Shown here: positions 9,557 to 17,314 of the stretch, one piece after another
Position numbering within the stretch: the first letter of the stretch is position 1
Layout: each line of letters begins with the position of its first letter
Program-made: the position numbers and the translations under genes
Notes under the pieces: model-generated
Told to the model about the DNA's origin: nothing
The model's input: the letters and a program-made list of their open reading frames with translations, nothing else
Database searches by the model: none
NCBI GenBank assembly: GCA_963732905.1
Contig: CAVTBM010000008.1
Span: 1,240,001-1,304,000 of the forward strand
Source of the DNA: DASQZK01 sp963732905
GTDB taxonomy: Bacteria > Bacteroidota > Bacteroidia > Bacteroidales > GCA-2748055
Direction: 5' to 3'
Length of the DNA: 64,000 nt

Positions 9557-10750
9557 TTATTGACTTTCAGCCATATTAATTGCCTGGTTCACCATTTCGC
9601 AGGCTTCCCGGATTTCTTCGTGGGTAATATTGAGCGGAGGCGAAATTCTGACAGCTGTGTCACAAAACAGGAACCAGTCGGTCACAAATCCTGAATTTAT
9701 TCCACATTTAACCACCTTATGCATCAGGTCTTTATTCCCAAGTTCAACGGCAAGGAGCAAACCCTGTCCCCGGATTTCCTTTATAGAGGGGTGGTTCAGA
9801 TATTTCCTGAAAAGAGATTCTTTTTCACCTGCCTGATCGGTCAGTTTGTCGCGAAGAATAATCCGTAGTGTCTCCAGTCCGGCTGCACATGATACCGGGT
9901 GTCCCCCGAAGGTGGTGATATGACCAAGGACCGGATTGTCGGCTAAAACTGACATCATTTCCTTTGATGCGATAAAAGCACCAAGTGGCATTCCTCCTCC
10001 AAATCCTTTGGCCAGGACAAGGATATCAGGAGTTATATTGTATTTCATAAAACCGAAAAGTTTGCCCAGCCGCCCAAAGGCCGTCTGCACTTCATCCAGG
10101 ATCAGGAGGGTCCCGGTTTTGTCGCACCGGCTTCTAAGGGCCTGCAGAAAACCCTCATTCGGACATACCACACCTGCTTCAGCCTGCACAACTTCGGCCA
10201 CCACACAGGCAGTCCGGGTGGTAATCTTACGGAGATCTTTTATGTTGTTATACTCCAGCAGACGTACTCCGGGCAGCAGAGGCCTGAAAGCGGCTTTGAA
10301 ATATTCATCCCCGAGAAGGCTCAGTGCCCCGTGTGTACTTCCATGATAAGCATTACGGAATGAAATCATTTCACTTTTTCCGGTGAATTTTTTAGCCAGC
10401 TTAAGGGCTCCTTCAATGGCTTCCGCCCCGCTGTTCACGAAATACACATTATCAAGTCCTGAGGGGAGTTGTTCTGCGATCAGACGGGCATATTCAACCT
10501 GCACAGACTGAATAAACTCGCCGTAAACCATGAGATGAGAATAGCGGTCAACCTGGTCCTTTATCGCTTTGAGAATCCCGGGATGGGCATGGCCGAGGGC
10601 AGAAACATTCACTCCGGCTATGAGGTCGATATACCTTTTGTTCCCCGGGCCATACAGGTAAATCCCCTTTGCTGATTCGATCTCGATCAGCATAGGTGAG
10701 GGTGATGTCTGGGCGATATGGTTCAGGAAAAGAATCCGGTTTGAAACCAT
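9557..10750 (-). CDS. Class III aminotransferase, acetylornithine/ornithine type
   Basis: A PLP-dependent class III aminotransferase of 397 residues, related to acetylornithine (ArgD) and ornithine (RocD) aminotransferases. Visible are SGAEAIEGALKLAK (107-120), the PLP-stacking YHG (135-137), ILDEVQTAFGR (217-227, Asp219 and Gln222) and Schiff-base Lys248 in LAKGFGGGMPLGAF. No arginine or proline pathway genes are adjacent, so the physiological substrate is open (acetylornithine, ornithine or another omega-amine). It is followed at 37 bases by the secreted protein gene and preceded at 18 bases by the LytTR regulator, all on the minus strand. Confidence 0.85.
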   Translation of the reverse strand: MVSNRILFLNHIAQTSPSPMLIEIESAKGIYLYGPGNKRYIDLIAGVNVSALGHAHPGILKAIKDQVDRYSHLMVYGEFIQSVQVEYARLIAEQLPSGLDNVYFVNSGAEAIEGALKLAKKFTGKSEMISFRNAYHGSTHGALSLLGDEYFKAAFRPLLPGVRLLEYNNIKDLRKITTRTACVVAEVVQAEAGVVCPNEGFLQALRSRCDKTGTLLILDEVQTAFGRLGKLFGFMKYNITPDILVLAKGFGGGMPLGAFIASKEMMSVLADNPVLGHITTFGGHPVSCAAGLETLRIILRDKLTDQAGEKESLFRKYLNHPSIKEIRGQGLLLAVELGNKDLMHKVVKCGINSGFVTDWFLFCDTAVRISPPLNITHEEIREACEMVNQAINMAESQ

Positions 10751-10768
10751 TTTAGGGATAAATAATAC

Positions 10769-11476
10769 CTATTTGATGATCAAATTGATATCCTTCATTA
10801 ATTTATCCTTGTATGATTTACCGATGGGTATACTTCTGGATCCGTCATCCGTCTTGATAATAACAGAGTTATCCTCTATCACATCGATACTGCTGGTATT
10901 GACAATATAAGACCGGTGTACCCTGGTGAATTTACCTGAAGGAAGTTTGTGTTCGATGGCCTTCATTGTAAAGTGAATCGTGTACTTATCCTTGAAGGTG
11001 TTGAAAATCACATAATTCTCGAGGGCTTCCACCCAAAGAATATCTTCATACCTCAGTCTGACAAGTGTTGAATTTTTCTTGATGAAGATTTCATCCTTGC
11101 CCAGGATGTTCATTTTATTTCGTTCGAAACGTGCTGCTGCTTTATCGACTGCCTTATAGAAACGTGAATAGGTTACCGGTTTGAGAAGATAATCTGTCAC
11201 ATCATACTCAAAGGCATCGATAGCATACTTACCTTTGGAAGAAAAGATAATGATCTGAGGGGGATTTTTTAATGAATTCAGGAAGTCGATACCACTCATC
11301 TCAGGCATCTCGATATCAAGAAAGATCAACTGGATCTCATCGTCCTTTTTCATAACATTAATTGCCTCAACCGCGTCTGAGAATGAATATCTCAGTACTA
11401 ATCCCTCAGTCTTCTTTATGAATTCTTCGAGAATCCTTCTGGACAATTTATCGTCGTCAATAATTATGCAATTCAT
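10769..11476 (-). CDS. LytTR-family response regulator
   Basis: A two-component regulator of 235 residues. The receiver domain (1-120) has the acidic cluster IIDDDK (5-10), phospho-acceptor Asp54 in FLDIEMPEMSG and the KP switch in YLLKPV. The LytTR DNA-binding domain follows (about 130-235: EDILWVEALENYVIF, RVHRSYIVN, IPIGKSYKDKL). The ATG at 11476 starts exactly at the receiver strand and is preceded by AAAGGGAAC; an upstream TTG at 11506 would add ten unrelated residues. No histidine kinase is adjacent, so it is an orphan here. Confidence 0.9.
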   Translation of the reverse strand: MNCIIIDDDKLSRRILEEFIKKTEGLVLRYSFSDAVEAINVMKKDDEIQLIFLDIEMPEMSGIDFLNSLKNPPQIIIFSSKGKYAIDAFEYDVTDYLLKPVTYSRFYKAVDKAAARFERNKMNILGKDEIFIKKNSTLVRLRYEDILWVEALENYVIFNTFKDKYTIHFTMKAIEHKLPSGKFTRVHRSYIVNTSSIDVIEDNSVIIKTDDGSRSIPIGKSYKDKLMKDINLIIK

Positions 11477-11596
11477 CAAGTTCCCTTTTAGTGGAGAATA
11501 AAACAAAATTAATCAACACAAACTACTGTTTGGTCAAAGATAAAAAATTATACGGATTTTTAATAACGGGGTTTCAATTTTAACGAACGGGATATT

Positions 11597-12265
11597 TTAT
11601 TTTTTATTTTCCCTGAACTTTCGCTCAATTGCAAGGCTGCTCTTCACAGATTTCCTGAGCCAGTCGAGTTTTAATTTTTTCTTTTCTTCGCTTCCCAGCC
11701 TCCAGTCGATCTCAGATTTCTGAAGCCGCCAAAGGAGATTCTGAAGGACAAGAGCAACGGAAACAGAGATATTATAGCTTTCGGTGAAGCCGAACATGGG
11801 AATCCTGATCAGTTCATCAGCCTGTTTGGCAACATTTTCAGATATTCCGGTGAGTTCAGTTCCAAAGAAGAGTGCTATCCTGCCTTTTTCAAGGGAGAAC
11901 TCATCGAGGGAAACATTTCGTTTATCGGGGCTTGTGGCTACAATGCGGTAACCAAGGGTGCGAAGGTGCTGAATGGCTCTTTCGGTATTGTTTTCATGGT
12001 TCCGGTACCTGAAAATGCTGACCCATTTTTCAGCACCAAGGGCCACTTCACCGTCCATTTTGAACGGGTTCTGATTTTCGATGATATGGATATCCTGGAT
12101 TCCGAAGCAGTCGCAGGTTCTTACAACTGCACTGGCATTCTGAGACTGGTAAATGTCTTCCAGAACAACGGTAAAATATCGTGTCCGGGATTCCAGCACC
12201 TGCTCAAAACGCTGCAGTCGTTCCGGTGTTACAAAGCCTGAAAGATAATTTATCAGATCATCCAT
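11597..12265 (-). CDS. SpoU/TrmH-family RNA 2'-O-methyltransferase
   Basis: A SPOUT-class (trefoil-knot) RNA methyltransferase of 222 residues that uses SAM to methylate a ribose 2'-OH. The three SpoU motifs are present: NASAVVRTCDCFGIQDIHII, IALFFGTELTGIS and IPMFGFTESYNISVSVALVL. Length and the C-terminal helical extension resemble tRNA (Gm18) methyltransferase TrmH, so a tRNA target is likely but not proven. The ATG at 12265 (MDDLINYLSGF) is preferred over an upstream TTG at 12310 that would lie inside the HU terminator. Confidence 0.88.
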   Translation of the reverse strand: MDDLINYLSGFVTPERLQRFEQVLESRTRYFTVVLEDIYQSQNASAVVRTCDCFGIQDIHIIENQNPFKMDGEVALGAEKWVSIFRYRNHENNTERAIQHLRTLGYRIVATSPDKRNVSLDEFSLEKGRIALFFGTELTGISENVAKQADELIRIPMFGFTESYNISVSVALVLQNLLWRLQKSEIDWRLGSEEKKKLKLDWLRKSVKSSLAIERKFRENKK

Positions 12266-12279
12266 GAGGCTCAAAGTAC

Positions 12280-12307
12280 AAAAAAAGGGAGCATTGGCAA
12301 GCTCCCT
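12280..12307 (-). terminator. Rho-independent terminator of the HU gene
   Basis: On the minus strand AGGGAGC (12307-12301) pairs with GCTCCCT (12292-12286) around an 8-base loop and is followed by a run of seven T. It lies 21 bases past the HU stop and before the start of the trmH-like gene. Confidence 0.8.
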
Positions 12308-12328
12308 CAAAGGTAGGATAAATATTTT

Positions 12329-12601
12329 TTATTGAACAGCGTCGCCAAGTTCACTACCAGCTTTAAACTTAACCACTTTTTTAGCACTGATAGTAATAGG
12401 AGCACCAGTTTGGGGATTTCTTCCGGTTCTTGAGTTTCTTTTTGATACTGAAAATGAACCAAAACCTACAAGAGCAACACGATCACCTTTTTTCAGGGCA
12501 ACGGTTGTAGTTTTTACGAAAGCATCCAAAGCTCTTTTAGCATCAGCTTTAGTAATGTTAGCCTCGGCAGCAATTGCATCGATTAATTGTGCTTTGTTCA
12601 T
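12329..12601 (-). CDS. HU-family DNA-binding protein
   Basis: A 90-residue histone-like protein that bends and compacts DNA as a dimer. MNKAQLIDAIAAEANITKAD forms the N-terminal helices, and VGFGSFSVSKRNSRTGRNPQ with the following PITISAKKVVKFKAG is the signature and beta arm. Length equals that of classical HU. It has its own promoter upstream and its own terminator downstream, so it is monocistronic. Confidence 0.96.
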   Translation of the reverse strand: MNKAQLIDAIAAEANITKADAKRALDAFVKTTTVALKKGDRVALVGFGSFSVSKRNSRTGRNPQTGAPITISAKKVVKFKAGSELGDAVQ

Positions 12602-12650
12602 AATAAAAAAATTTTAGGGTTAGAAATCATTAAAGTGTCAAATTGTATAC

Positions 12651-12681
12651 AAATATAGAGTATTTCTGATGTTTAGCAAAT
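12651..12681 (-). promoter_or_regulatory. HU promoter (-33 TTTG / -7 TATATTTG)
   Basis: On the minus strand TTTG (ending 12678), about 19 bases of spacer, then TATATTTG (12658-12651). The -7 box is about 50 bases upstream of the HU ATG. Confidence 0.6.
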
Positions 12682-12855
12682 TTAGGGCTAAAAAAATGCG
12701 GTTTTGTTGAAAAAAGGGTAAAATAGGGCCAAAAACAAGGACAGAAATCCGGATTAACGAGAACTGTAAAGGGATTTCGGGAATTAACCGGTGTCCTTTT
12801 CGAAAAATTCAGGCAGGCCATTTCCGATTAAAAAAAATGTGTTACTTTTGCGCCC

Positions 12856-12942
12856 GGAGGAATGGCAGAGTGGTCGAATGCGGCGGTCTTGAAAACCGTT
12901 GTCCGCTCGCGCGGACCGGGGGTTCGAATCCCTCTTCCTCCG
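12856..12942 (+). tRNA. tRNA-Ser (anticodon TGA)
   Basis: An 87-base class II tRNA. Acceptor arms are GGAGGAA (12856-12862) and TTCCTCC (12935-12941), with G as discriminator. The D arm contains GCAGAGTGGTCGAATGC, the anticodon loop CTTGAAA places TGA at 12890-12892, a long variable arm GTCCGCTCGCGCGGAC follows, and the T arm has GGTTCGAATCC. CCA is not encoded. A -7-like TACTTTTG (12843-12850) lies just upstream. Confidence 0.95.
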
Positions 12943-12949
12943 CAACCTC

Positions 12950-12987
12950 AAAAGCCCAATTTTGCGACAGCAAAATAGGGCTTTTTT
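12950..12987 (+). terminator. Terminator behind tRNA-Ser
   Basis: AAAAGCCC ... GGGCTTTTTT with a second inner stem TTTTGC-GACA-GCAAAA gives a strong T-tailed hairpin directly after the tRNA. The left arm is part of the motif CAACCTCAAAAGCCCAA, which recurs on the opposite strand in every downstream 105-bp repeat. Confidence 0.8.
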
Positions 12988-13040
12988 CATTCCTGCTGCC
13001 ATTGAAAATTCATTTTCAAATGGCAGCAGGAATGAAAAAA
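12982..13040. repeat. Long inverted repeat (27-bp arms)
   Basis: Arm one (12982-13008) contains CATTCCTGCTGCCATT, and arm two (13013-13040) contains AATGGCAGCAGGAATG. They are complementary over the whole length apart from one bulged base and have a 4-base loop. The perfect stem is far longer than a terminator needs. It overlaps the tRNA terminator's T-tail. Confidence 0.85.
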
Positions 13041-13744
13041 GGCCGTAAACCCGGAGCGATAGCGGAGGGTTTGGGCTTTTGAGGTTGCAGTACTTCCCCT
13101 TTGGGATCATGAAATAATCCCTCTTCAATATCTCTGAGATTAAAGACCGTAAACCCGGAGCGCCATCAGAGGGTTTGGGCTTTTGAGGTTGCAGTACTTC
13201 CCCCTTGGGATCATGAAATAATCCCTCTTCGAGTCTCTTTGAGATAAATGACCGTAAACCCGGAGCGCCATCAGAGGGTTTGGGCTTTTGAGGTTGCAGT
13301 ACTTCCCCACTGGGGATCATGAAATAATCCCTCTTCGAGTATCTCTGAGATAAAAGACCGTAAACCCGGAGCGCCATCAGAGGGTTTGGGCTTTTGAGGT
13401 TGCAGTACTACCCCCCTGGGGATCATGAAATAATCCCTCTTCGATATCTCTGAGATAAATGACCGTAAACCCGGAGCGCCATCAGAGGGTTTGGGCTTTT
13501 GAGGTTGCAGTACTTCCCCACTGGGGATCATGAAATAATCCCTCATCAGTCTCTTTGAGATAAAAGGCCGTAAACCCGGAGCGATAGCGGAGGGTTTGGG
13601 CTTTTGAGGTTGCAGTACTTCCCCACTGGGGATCATGAAATAATCCCTCATCAGTCTCTTTGAGATAAAAGACCGTAAACCCGGAGCGCCATCAGAGGGT
13701 TTGGGCTTTTGAGGTTGCAGTACTTCCCCCCGGGATCATGAAAT
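13041..13744. repeat. Seven tandem repeats of about 105 bp next to tRNA-Ser
   Basis: Units begin with GRCCGTAAACCCGGAGCG at 13041, 13146, 13250, 13356, 13461, 13566 and 13671 (spacing 104-106). Each unit holds a stem AAACCC...GGGTTT, the motif TTTGGGCTTTTGAGGTTGC (reverse complement of the tRNA 3' flank), a small hairpin around CCCC..GGGG, the T-arm-like ATAATCCCTC and the palindrome ATCTCTGAGAT. Because 105 is divisible by three, the minus strand stays open for long stretches, but units of 104 and 106 shift the frame. I therefore regard it as non-coding. Confidence 0.85.
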
Positions 13745-13761
13745 AATCCCTCTTCCTCCGC
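13745..13761 (+). other. Duplicate of the tRNA-Ser 3' end (putative att site)
   Basis: The 17 bases AATCCCTCTTCCTCCGC are identical to 12927-12943, the 3' end of tRNA-Ser plus one base. Direct duplication of a tRNA 3' end is the usual footprint of tyrosine-recombinase integration. The two copies are 818 bp apart and bracket the 105-bp repeats. Confidence 0.65.
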
Positions 13762-13784
13762 TTGAATACTTAACAAAATTTTGC

Positions 13785-13820
13785 AAATGCCTGAAATCAG
13801 TCTGATTCTCAGGCATTTTT
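13785..13820 (+). terminator. Terminator-like hairpin after the second tRNA-Ser end
   Basis: AAATGCCTGA-AATCAG-T-CTGATT-C-TCAGGCATTTTT forms a two-part stem with a T-tail. It may be the ancestral tRNA-Ser terminator, now displaced from the tRNA by the insertion. Confidence 0.65.
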
Positions 13821-14016
13821 CATTTTACCCCTCAGAAAGATTTATCACCATAATGAAAGTTTTCGGTGGGTTATTCGGTTGACTTTAATAATCCCCCAAA
13901 ATAAGTCCACCGATTTAGGAAGCTTTTCTCTGATATGTAACCATTTGCATTTTACGAAAGCCGGTCTTCCCGGTATCGTTATAACCAGAGTTTTTAACCT
14001 TAAAACAGGAGGATTT

Positions 14017-14219
14017 ATGAAGCGTACGACATTTTCAGTTTCGCACTAATTAAAAGATAGAAGTTATTAGGTAATGGTGAGGCACCCATCATGGGCAGGA
14101 TCACTGTAAACGGCCAGAGGGCTGAATTTTCAACAAAGGGAAGCATCCCGAAGGATGAATGGATCCGGCAAAAGGCAGATCAGAGTAGTGAAACAATAGA
14201 TAACCACAGATCAGGATGA
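14017..14219 (+). pseudogene. Tyrosine integrase remnant (N-terminal arm-binding domain)
   Basis: A ribosome-binding site (AGGAGG) precedes ATG at 14017, which reads MKRTTFSVS, the typical start of Bacteroidota phage/conjugative-transposon integrases. The frame then breaks. In the next frame it reads ALIKR-stop-KLLGNGEAPIMGRITVNGQ, then RAEFSTKGSIPKDEWIRQKA, matching the Arm DNA-binding (SAM-like) domain, and stops at 14217-14219. The core-binding and catalytic domains are absent. A frameshift, an in-frame TAG and the truncation mark it as dead. It lies 1.1 kb from tRNA-Ser and the duplicated tRNA end, so it probably belonged to the element inserted there. Confidence 0.75.
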
Positions 14220-14224
14220 CTTCC

Positions 14225-14560
14225 GAACAGGCTGTATACTCCGTTTTTTTTATCAAAGCCAAGACGTTTTCCCCTGATATAATCCAGCTGCCTGTAAATG
14301 ATGAGGGTTGAAATGATCATTCCTGATGAGATGGTAAATTGAATGAACACAAGGATATTTCTCAGCAGCTTATCTGAAGCGCTTCCCGGGAGTTTGCTCC
14401 TGAGAAGCCATACCGGCTCAAATGAAGACAGGAAGAAGGCCGGATAACTTCCTGAAAATAATCCAGGAAAAAGAGCAATCAGTCGGAAACCCAGGATGAG
14501 CTTCCAGTTTTCAAGATAGTTTACGGTAATAACAACAGGCGAATTATCCTGTTCAAATCC
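14225..14560 (-). pseudogene. ABC transporter permease fragment (FtsX/MacB type, central part)
   Basis: The minus strand reads NYLENWKLILGFRLIALF, PGLFSGSYPAFFLSSFEPV, LRNILVFIQFTISSGMIIST and YRQLDYIRGKRLGFDKKNG. This is the segment of MacB-like permeases around transmembrane helices 3-4 and the start of the second periplasmic domain. There is no start codon and no downstream domain. Another permease piece lies at 16329-17296, but the order is wrong for one split gene, so two tandem permease paralogues were probably present originally. Confidence 0.7.
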
Positions 14561-14655
14561 TCATCATACATGGATTTTACCAGGTGTTCATGAAATTCCG
14601 GAAAATTCCAAGAACAAATCTAACTGGATATTGTTCAGAAGTTTATTTATATGAA

Positions 14656-16236
14656 ATGAAAACTAAGGTTTTGTCAGCGGTTGCCACTGCAGTTTTGACA
14701 ATTTCTTTGGCTTTTTCACAACCCGGTTCTCTGGATTCTGATTTTGATGCTGATGGTATCGTTCTGACCTCTTTAGGCACGTACAATGCGTTGGCGAATG
14801 CTGTTGCAGTACAAAAAGACAGCAAGATCGTTGTCGCAGGTTTCGCGGTAAACAGCATGGCTGACGATGATTTTGCTCTCCTCCGCTACAATCCCGACGG
14901 GTCACCCGACGTATCTTTCAATACAACAGGGAAAGTTCAAACCGCTCTGGGTCCTTCCAATGACTTCGCCACCTGTATTGCAATTCAACAGGACGGGAAA
15001 ATCCTTGTGGGTGGATACCTATACAACAGCGGTTATTATGATGCTGGGATTGTTCGGTACAACACCGACGGTTCGGTGGATGGATCGTTTGGTAGCGCGG
15101 GAGTTGACACCTTTTCTTTCACCCCATATGATGACTATATCAATGCAATTGACATTCAGCCGGACGGAAAAATCTTTGTCTCGGGAACTACCAATAACGG
15201 GACCGATTCGGATATGGCACTCGCGAGGTTGAATACCGACGGATCGCTTGATTCGACCTTCGGAACAGACGGCAAGGTCATAACGAACCCGTCGGGCTCT
15301 AATGATTATGCCCCTTCGATGGCCCTTCAGTCTGATGGTAAGATCATTTTAGGAGGAAGTGGTATTTTCGACACCAAATACGATTTCTGTATGGTGCGTT
15401 ACAATACTAACGGCTCCATTGACAGTAGTTTTGATTTTGACGGTAAAGTCATCACATCCATGGGGATTGGATTGTGTCAAGGAACGTCGTTATTGCTTCT
15501 CCCTGACGGGAAAATCGTTTTTGCCGGGAAGGCCAACGACGGCAATCGGCAGTTGATCGCCGTTGCCAAATATAACTCCGACGGTACGCTTGATCACAGC
15601 TTTCATCAGACCGGAAAATTTACCACCTATATTCCCGGGATCCAAGAATATATATGGATATCTGTCATCCGTGAACCGGATTCAAAACTGATCATTTCGG
15701 GAACGGCAATAGATGCCCTGAACAACGGCGATATTTTTCTGATGCGACTGGACTCTGCCGGAACGGTTGACTCCACCTTCGGCAATATGGGCGTAGTCTC
15801 GACAGATATCAAGAATAATTCGGATGATCGTGCAACAGCAGCGGCGATGCAGCCCGACGGCAGGATACTGGTTGCCGGTTCTACCGTTACCAATGATGTG
15901 ATGTACAACCGTATTTTCGTGTGCCGTTATCTTACGGGGGTTGACGTTACCGGGCTTGATCACCTCGTGGCTCCGTACCTTCATTTGACCGTTTATCCGA
16001 ATCCCGTCAGTGATGAGTTCAGGATCAGGTATACGCTTCCACATGACGAGGATATTTCACTGAGACTGTTCAATCTGCAGGGCAGGCAGGTACAGACACT
16101 TCTGCCCGGTCAGCACAAACCTGCCGGAAATACCGAGGATATGTTCCGGTTGGATCCTTCAGTCCCGGCAGGTGTCTATCTGCTGGAACTTTTTACCGGT
16201 GAGGGGATTCTCCATTCTAAGATCATAAAACAATAA
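14656..16236 (+). CDS. Secreted delta-60 repeat protein with T9SS sorting domain
   Basis: A 526-residue exported protein. A signal peptide (VLSAVATAVLTISLAFS) is followed by about seven repeats of 55-60 residues with the core DGKILVGG / GSLDSTFGTDGKV, the delta-60 (TIGR02608-type) beta-propeller-like repeat. After a linker comes a type A T9SS C-terminal domain (VYPNPVSDEFRI ... GVYLLELFTGEG ... KIIKQ), so it should be surface-displayed or released. The ATG at 14656 starts directly at the signal peptide. The first repeat reads DSKIVVAG. The gene is flanked on both sides by permease fragments on the other strand, which suggests it arrived by insertion. Confidence 0.85.
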   Translation: MKTKVLSAVATAVLTISLAFSQPGSLDSDFDADGIVLTSLGTYNALANAVAVQKDSKIVVAGFAVNSMADDDFALLRYNPDGSPDVSFNTTGKVQTALGPSNDFATCIAIQQDGKILVGGYLYNSGYYDAGIVRYNTDGSVDGSFGSAGVDTFSFTPYDDYINAIDIQPDGKIFVSGTTNNGTDSDMALARLNTDGSLDSTFGTDGKVITNPSGSNDYAPSMALQSDGKIILGGSGIFDTKYDFCMVRYNTNGSIDSSFDFDGKVITSMGIGLCQGTSLLLLPDGKIVFAGKANDGNRQLIAVAKYNSDGTLDHSFHQTGKFTTYIPGIQEYIWISVIREPDSKLIISGTAIDALNNGDIFLMRLDSAGTVDSTFGNMGVVSTDIKNNSDDRATAAAMQPDGRILVAGSTVTNDVMYNRIFVCRYLTGVDVTGLDHLVAPYLHLTVYPNPVSDEFRIRYTLPHDEDISLRLFNLQGRQVQTLLPGQHKPAGNTEDMFRLDPSVPAGVYLLELFTGEGILHSKIIKQ

Positions 16237-16305
16237 ATGAAATCCAGGATCATTTTTGCTGTATTCATTGCCGTTTTGAGTTTTCCGTCCGCCTTTTCTC
16301 TGTAA
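16237..16305 (+). pseudogene. Signal-peptide-only ORF, truncated secreted gene
   Basis: An ATG immediately follows the stop of the delta-60 gene and encodes 22 residues, MKSRIIFAVFIAVLSFPSAF plus SL, then TAA. This is a complete signal peptide with no mature protein. It looks like the first gene downstream in an old operon, cut where the permease fragment begins. Confidence 0.55.
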
Positions 16306-16328
16306 TCGCACAGTTATCCCTCATCTGC

Positions 16329-17296
16329 TCACTCATACCTCAACGCATCCACAAGCTCAGCGGAGGCTGTTTTTATAGTTTGTGCGTTAATAATGATGAG
16401 TGCAGGCAATAATGTAAACAATGCAGTCAATGGAAATACCCACAACGGGATGCTGGTTCTGTATGAGAATTCTCTCAACCAAAACTGCATGTGGTAAGAA
16501 CTGATTGGGCAGGCAACAATATTGGAAATCAGGACAAGTCTGAGATAATCCACAGAAAGTAATATACTGACTTCAAATATGCTTGCGCCAAGCACTTTTC
16601 TAACACCAACTCCCTTTGTTCGCTGCTAAGCGGTATAAGAAGCCAGGCCTGGTAATCCCAAAGATGCGATGAAAATGGCGAAAAGCGTCAGGTATTTAGT
16701 TAATACCCCTAGCTTTCGTTCAGAACTATACAACTCCTGGGAAGACGAATCCATAAACTCATAATTAAAAGGCAGTTCTGGATTTAACCTGTTCCAGGTC
16801 TCAGCTATTCTTTTAATCGTTTGTTCTGTTTGTCCTGCCTTGAGCCGCACAACCAGGATAGCAGGCAGATCACTCTTGTAAAAGATCATGGTCGGACCAA
16901 TCATCTCAGGAAGCGAGCGGTAATGAAAATCCTGAACCATGCCTATAACATGGTACACCCTCCCGCTGTCCCGGCTATTTCTGATGGTCATTCCGACTGG
17001 ATCAGTCCATTTTAGCTTTTTCATGAGCGTCTCATTAATGATCACAGCATCAGAATCGGAAGGGAAGGAACTTGAAAAATTCCTACCTCCAACAATTTTC
17101 ATTCTCAGTGTTTTATCTACAAGGTCTTCATCTGAATCAAAATTATATATCAGCCATGGCTCTTTATTGAAGCCTTCGGGATAATATAAAGCTCCGGAAA
17201 GACTCATGCCGGGTACTGAAGACGCCAGGCTGGCAGCCTGGATACCAGGCAGCGATAAAATATCCGCTTTGAACAGGCAGCCATTTTTCTGTCGCT
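16329..17296 (-). pseudogene. ABC transporter permease remnant (FtsX/MacB type, C-terminal half)
   Basis: The minus strand reads through LFKADILSLPGIQAASLASS, the periplasmic domain (VGGRNFSSSFPSDSDAVIIN, DPVGMTIRNS, VIGMVQDFHYRSL) and transmembrane segments. YTA-stop-QRTKGVGVRKVLGAS shows a TAG where an E of the conserved AEQRTKEIGIRKVLGAS is expected (near 16626). The last helices end TIKTASAELVDALRYE, the usual FtsX-permease C-terminus. The N-terminal half is missing at the junction with the duplicated nhaA segment. Such permeases export peptides or lipids with MacB-like ATPases, but none is present. Confidence 0.8.
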
Positions 17297-17314
17297 AAAT
17301 TGTTTCGCCATTTT

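Noticed and set aside
12784..13651. Long minus-strand reading frames across the 105-bp repeats (peptide repeats such as DYFMIPSGEVLQPQKPKPS).
   Set aside because: The frame is open only because the unit is 105 bases; units of 104 and 106 shift it, the first frame also runs through the tRNA, and no start or ribosome site is visible.
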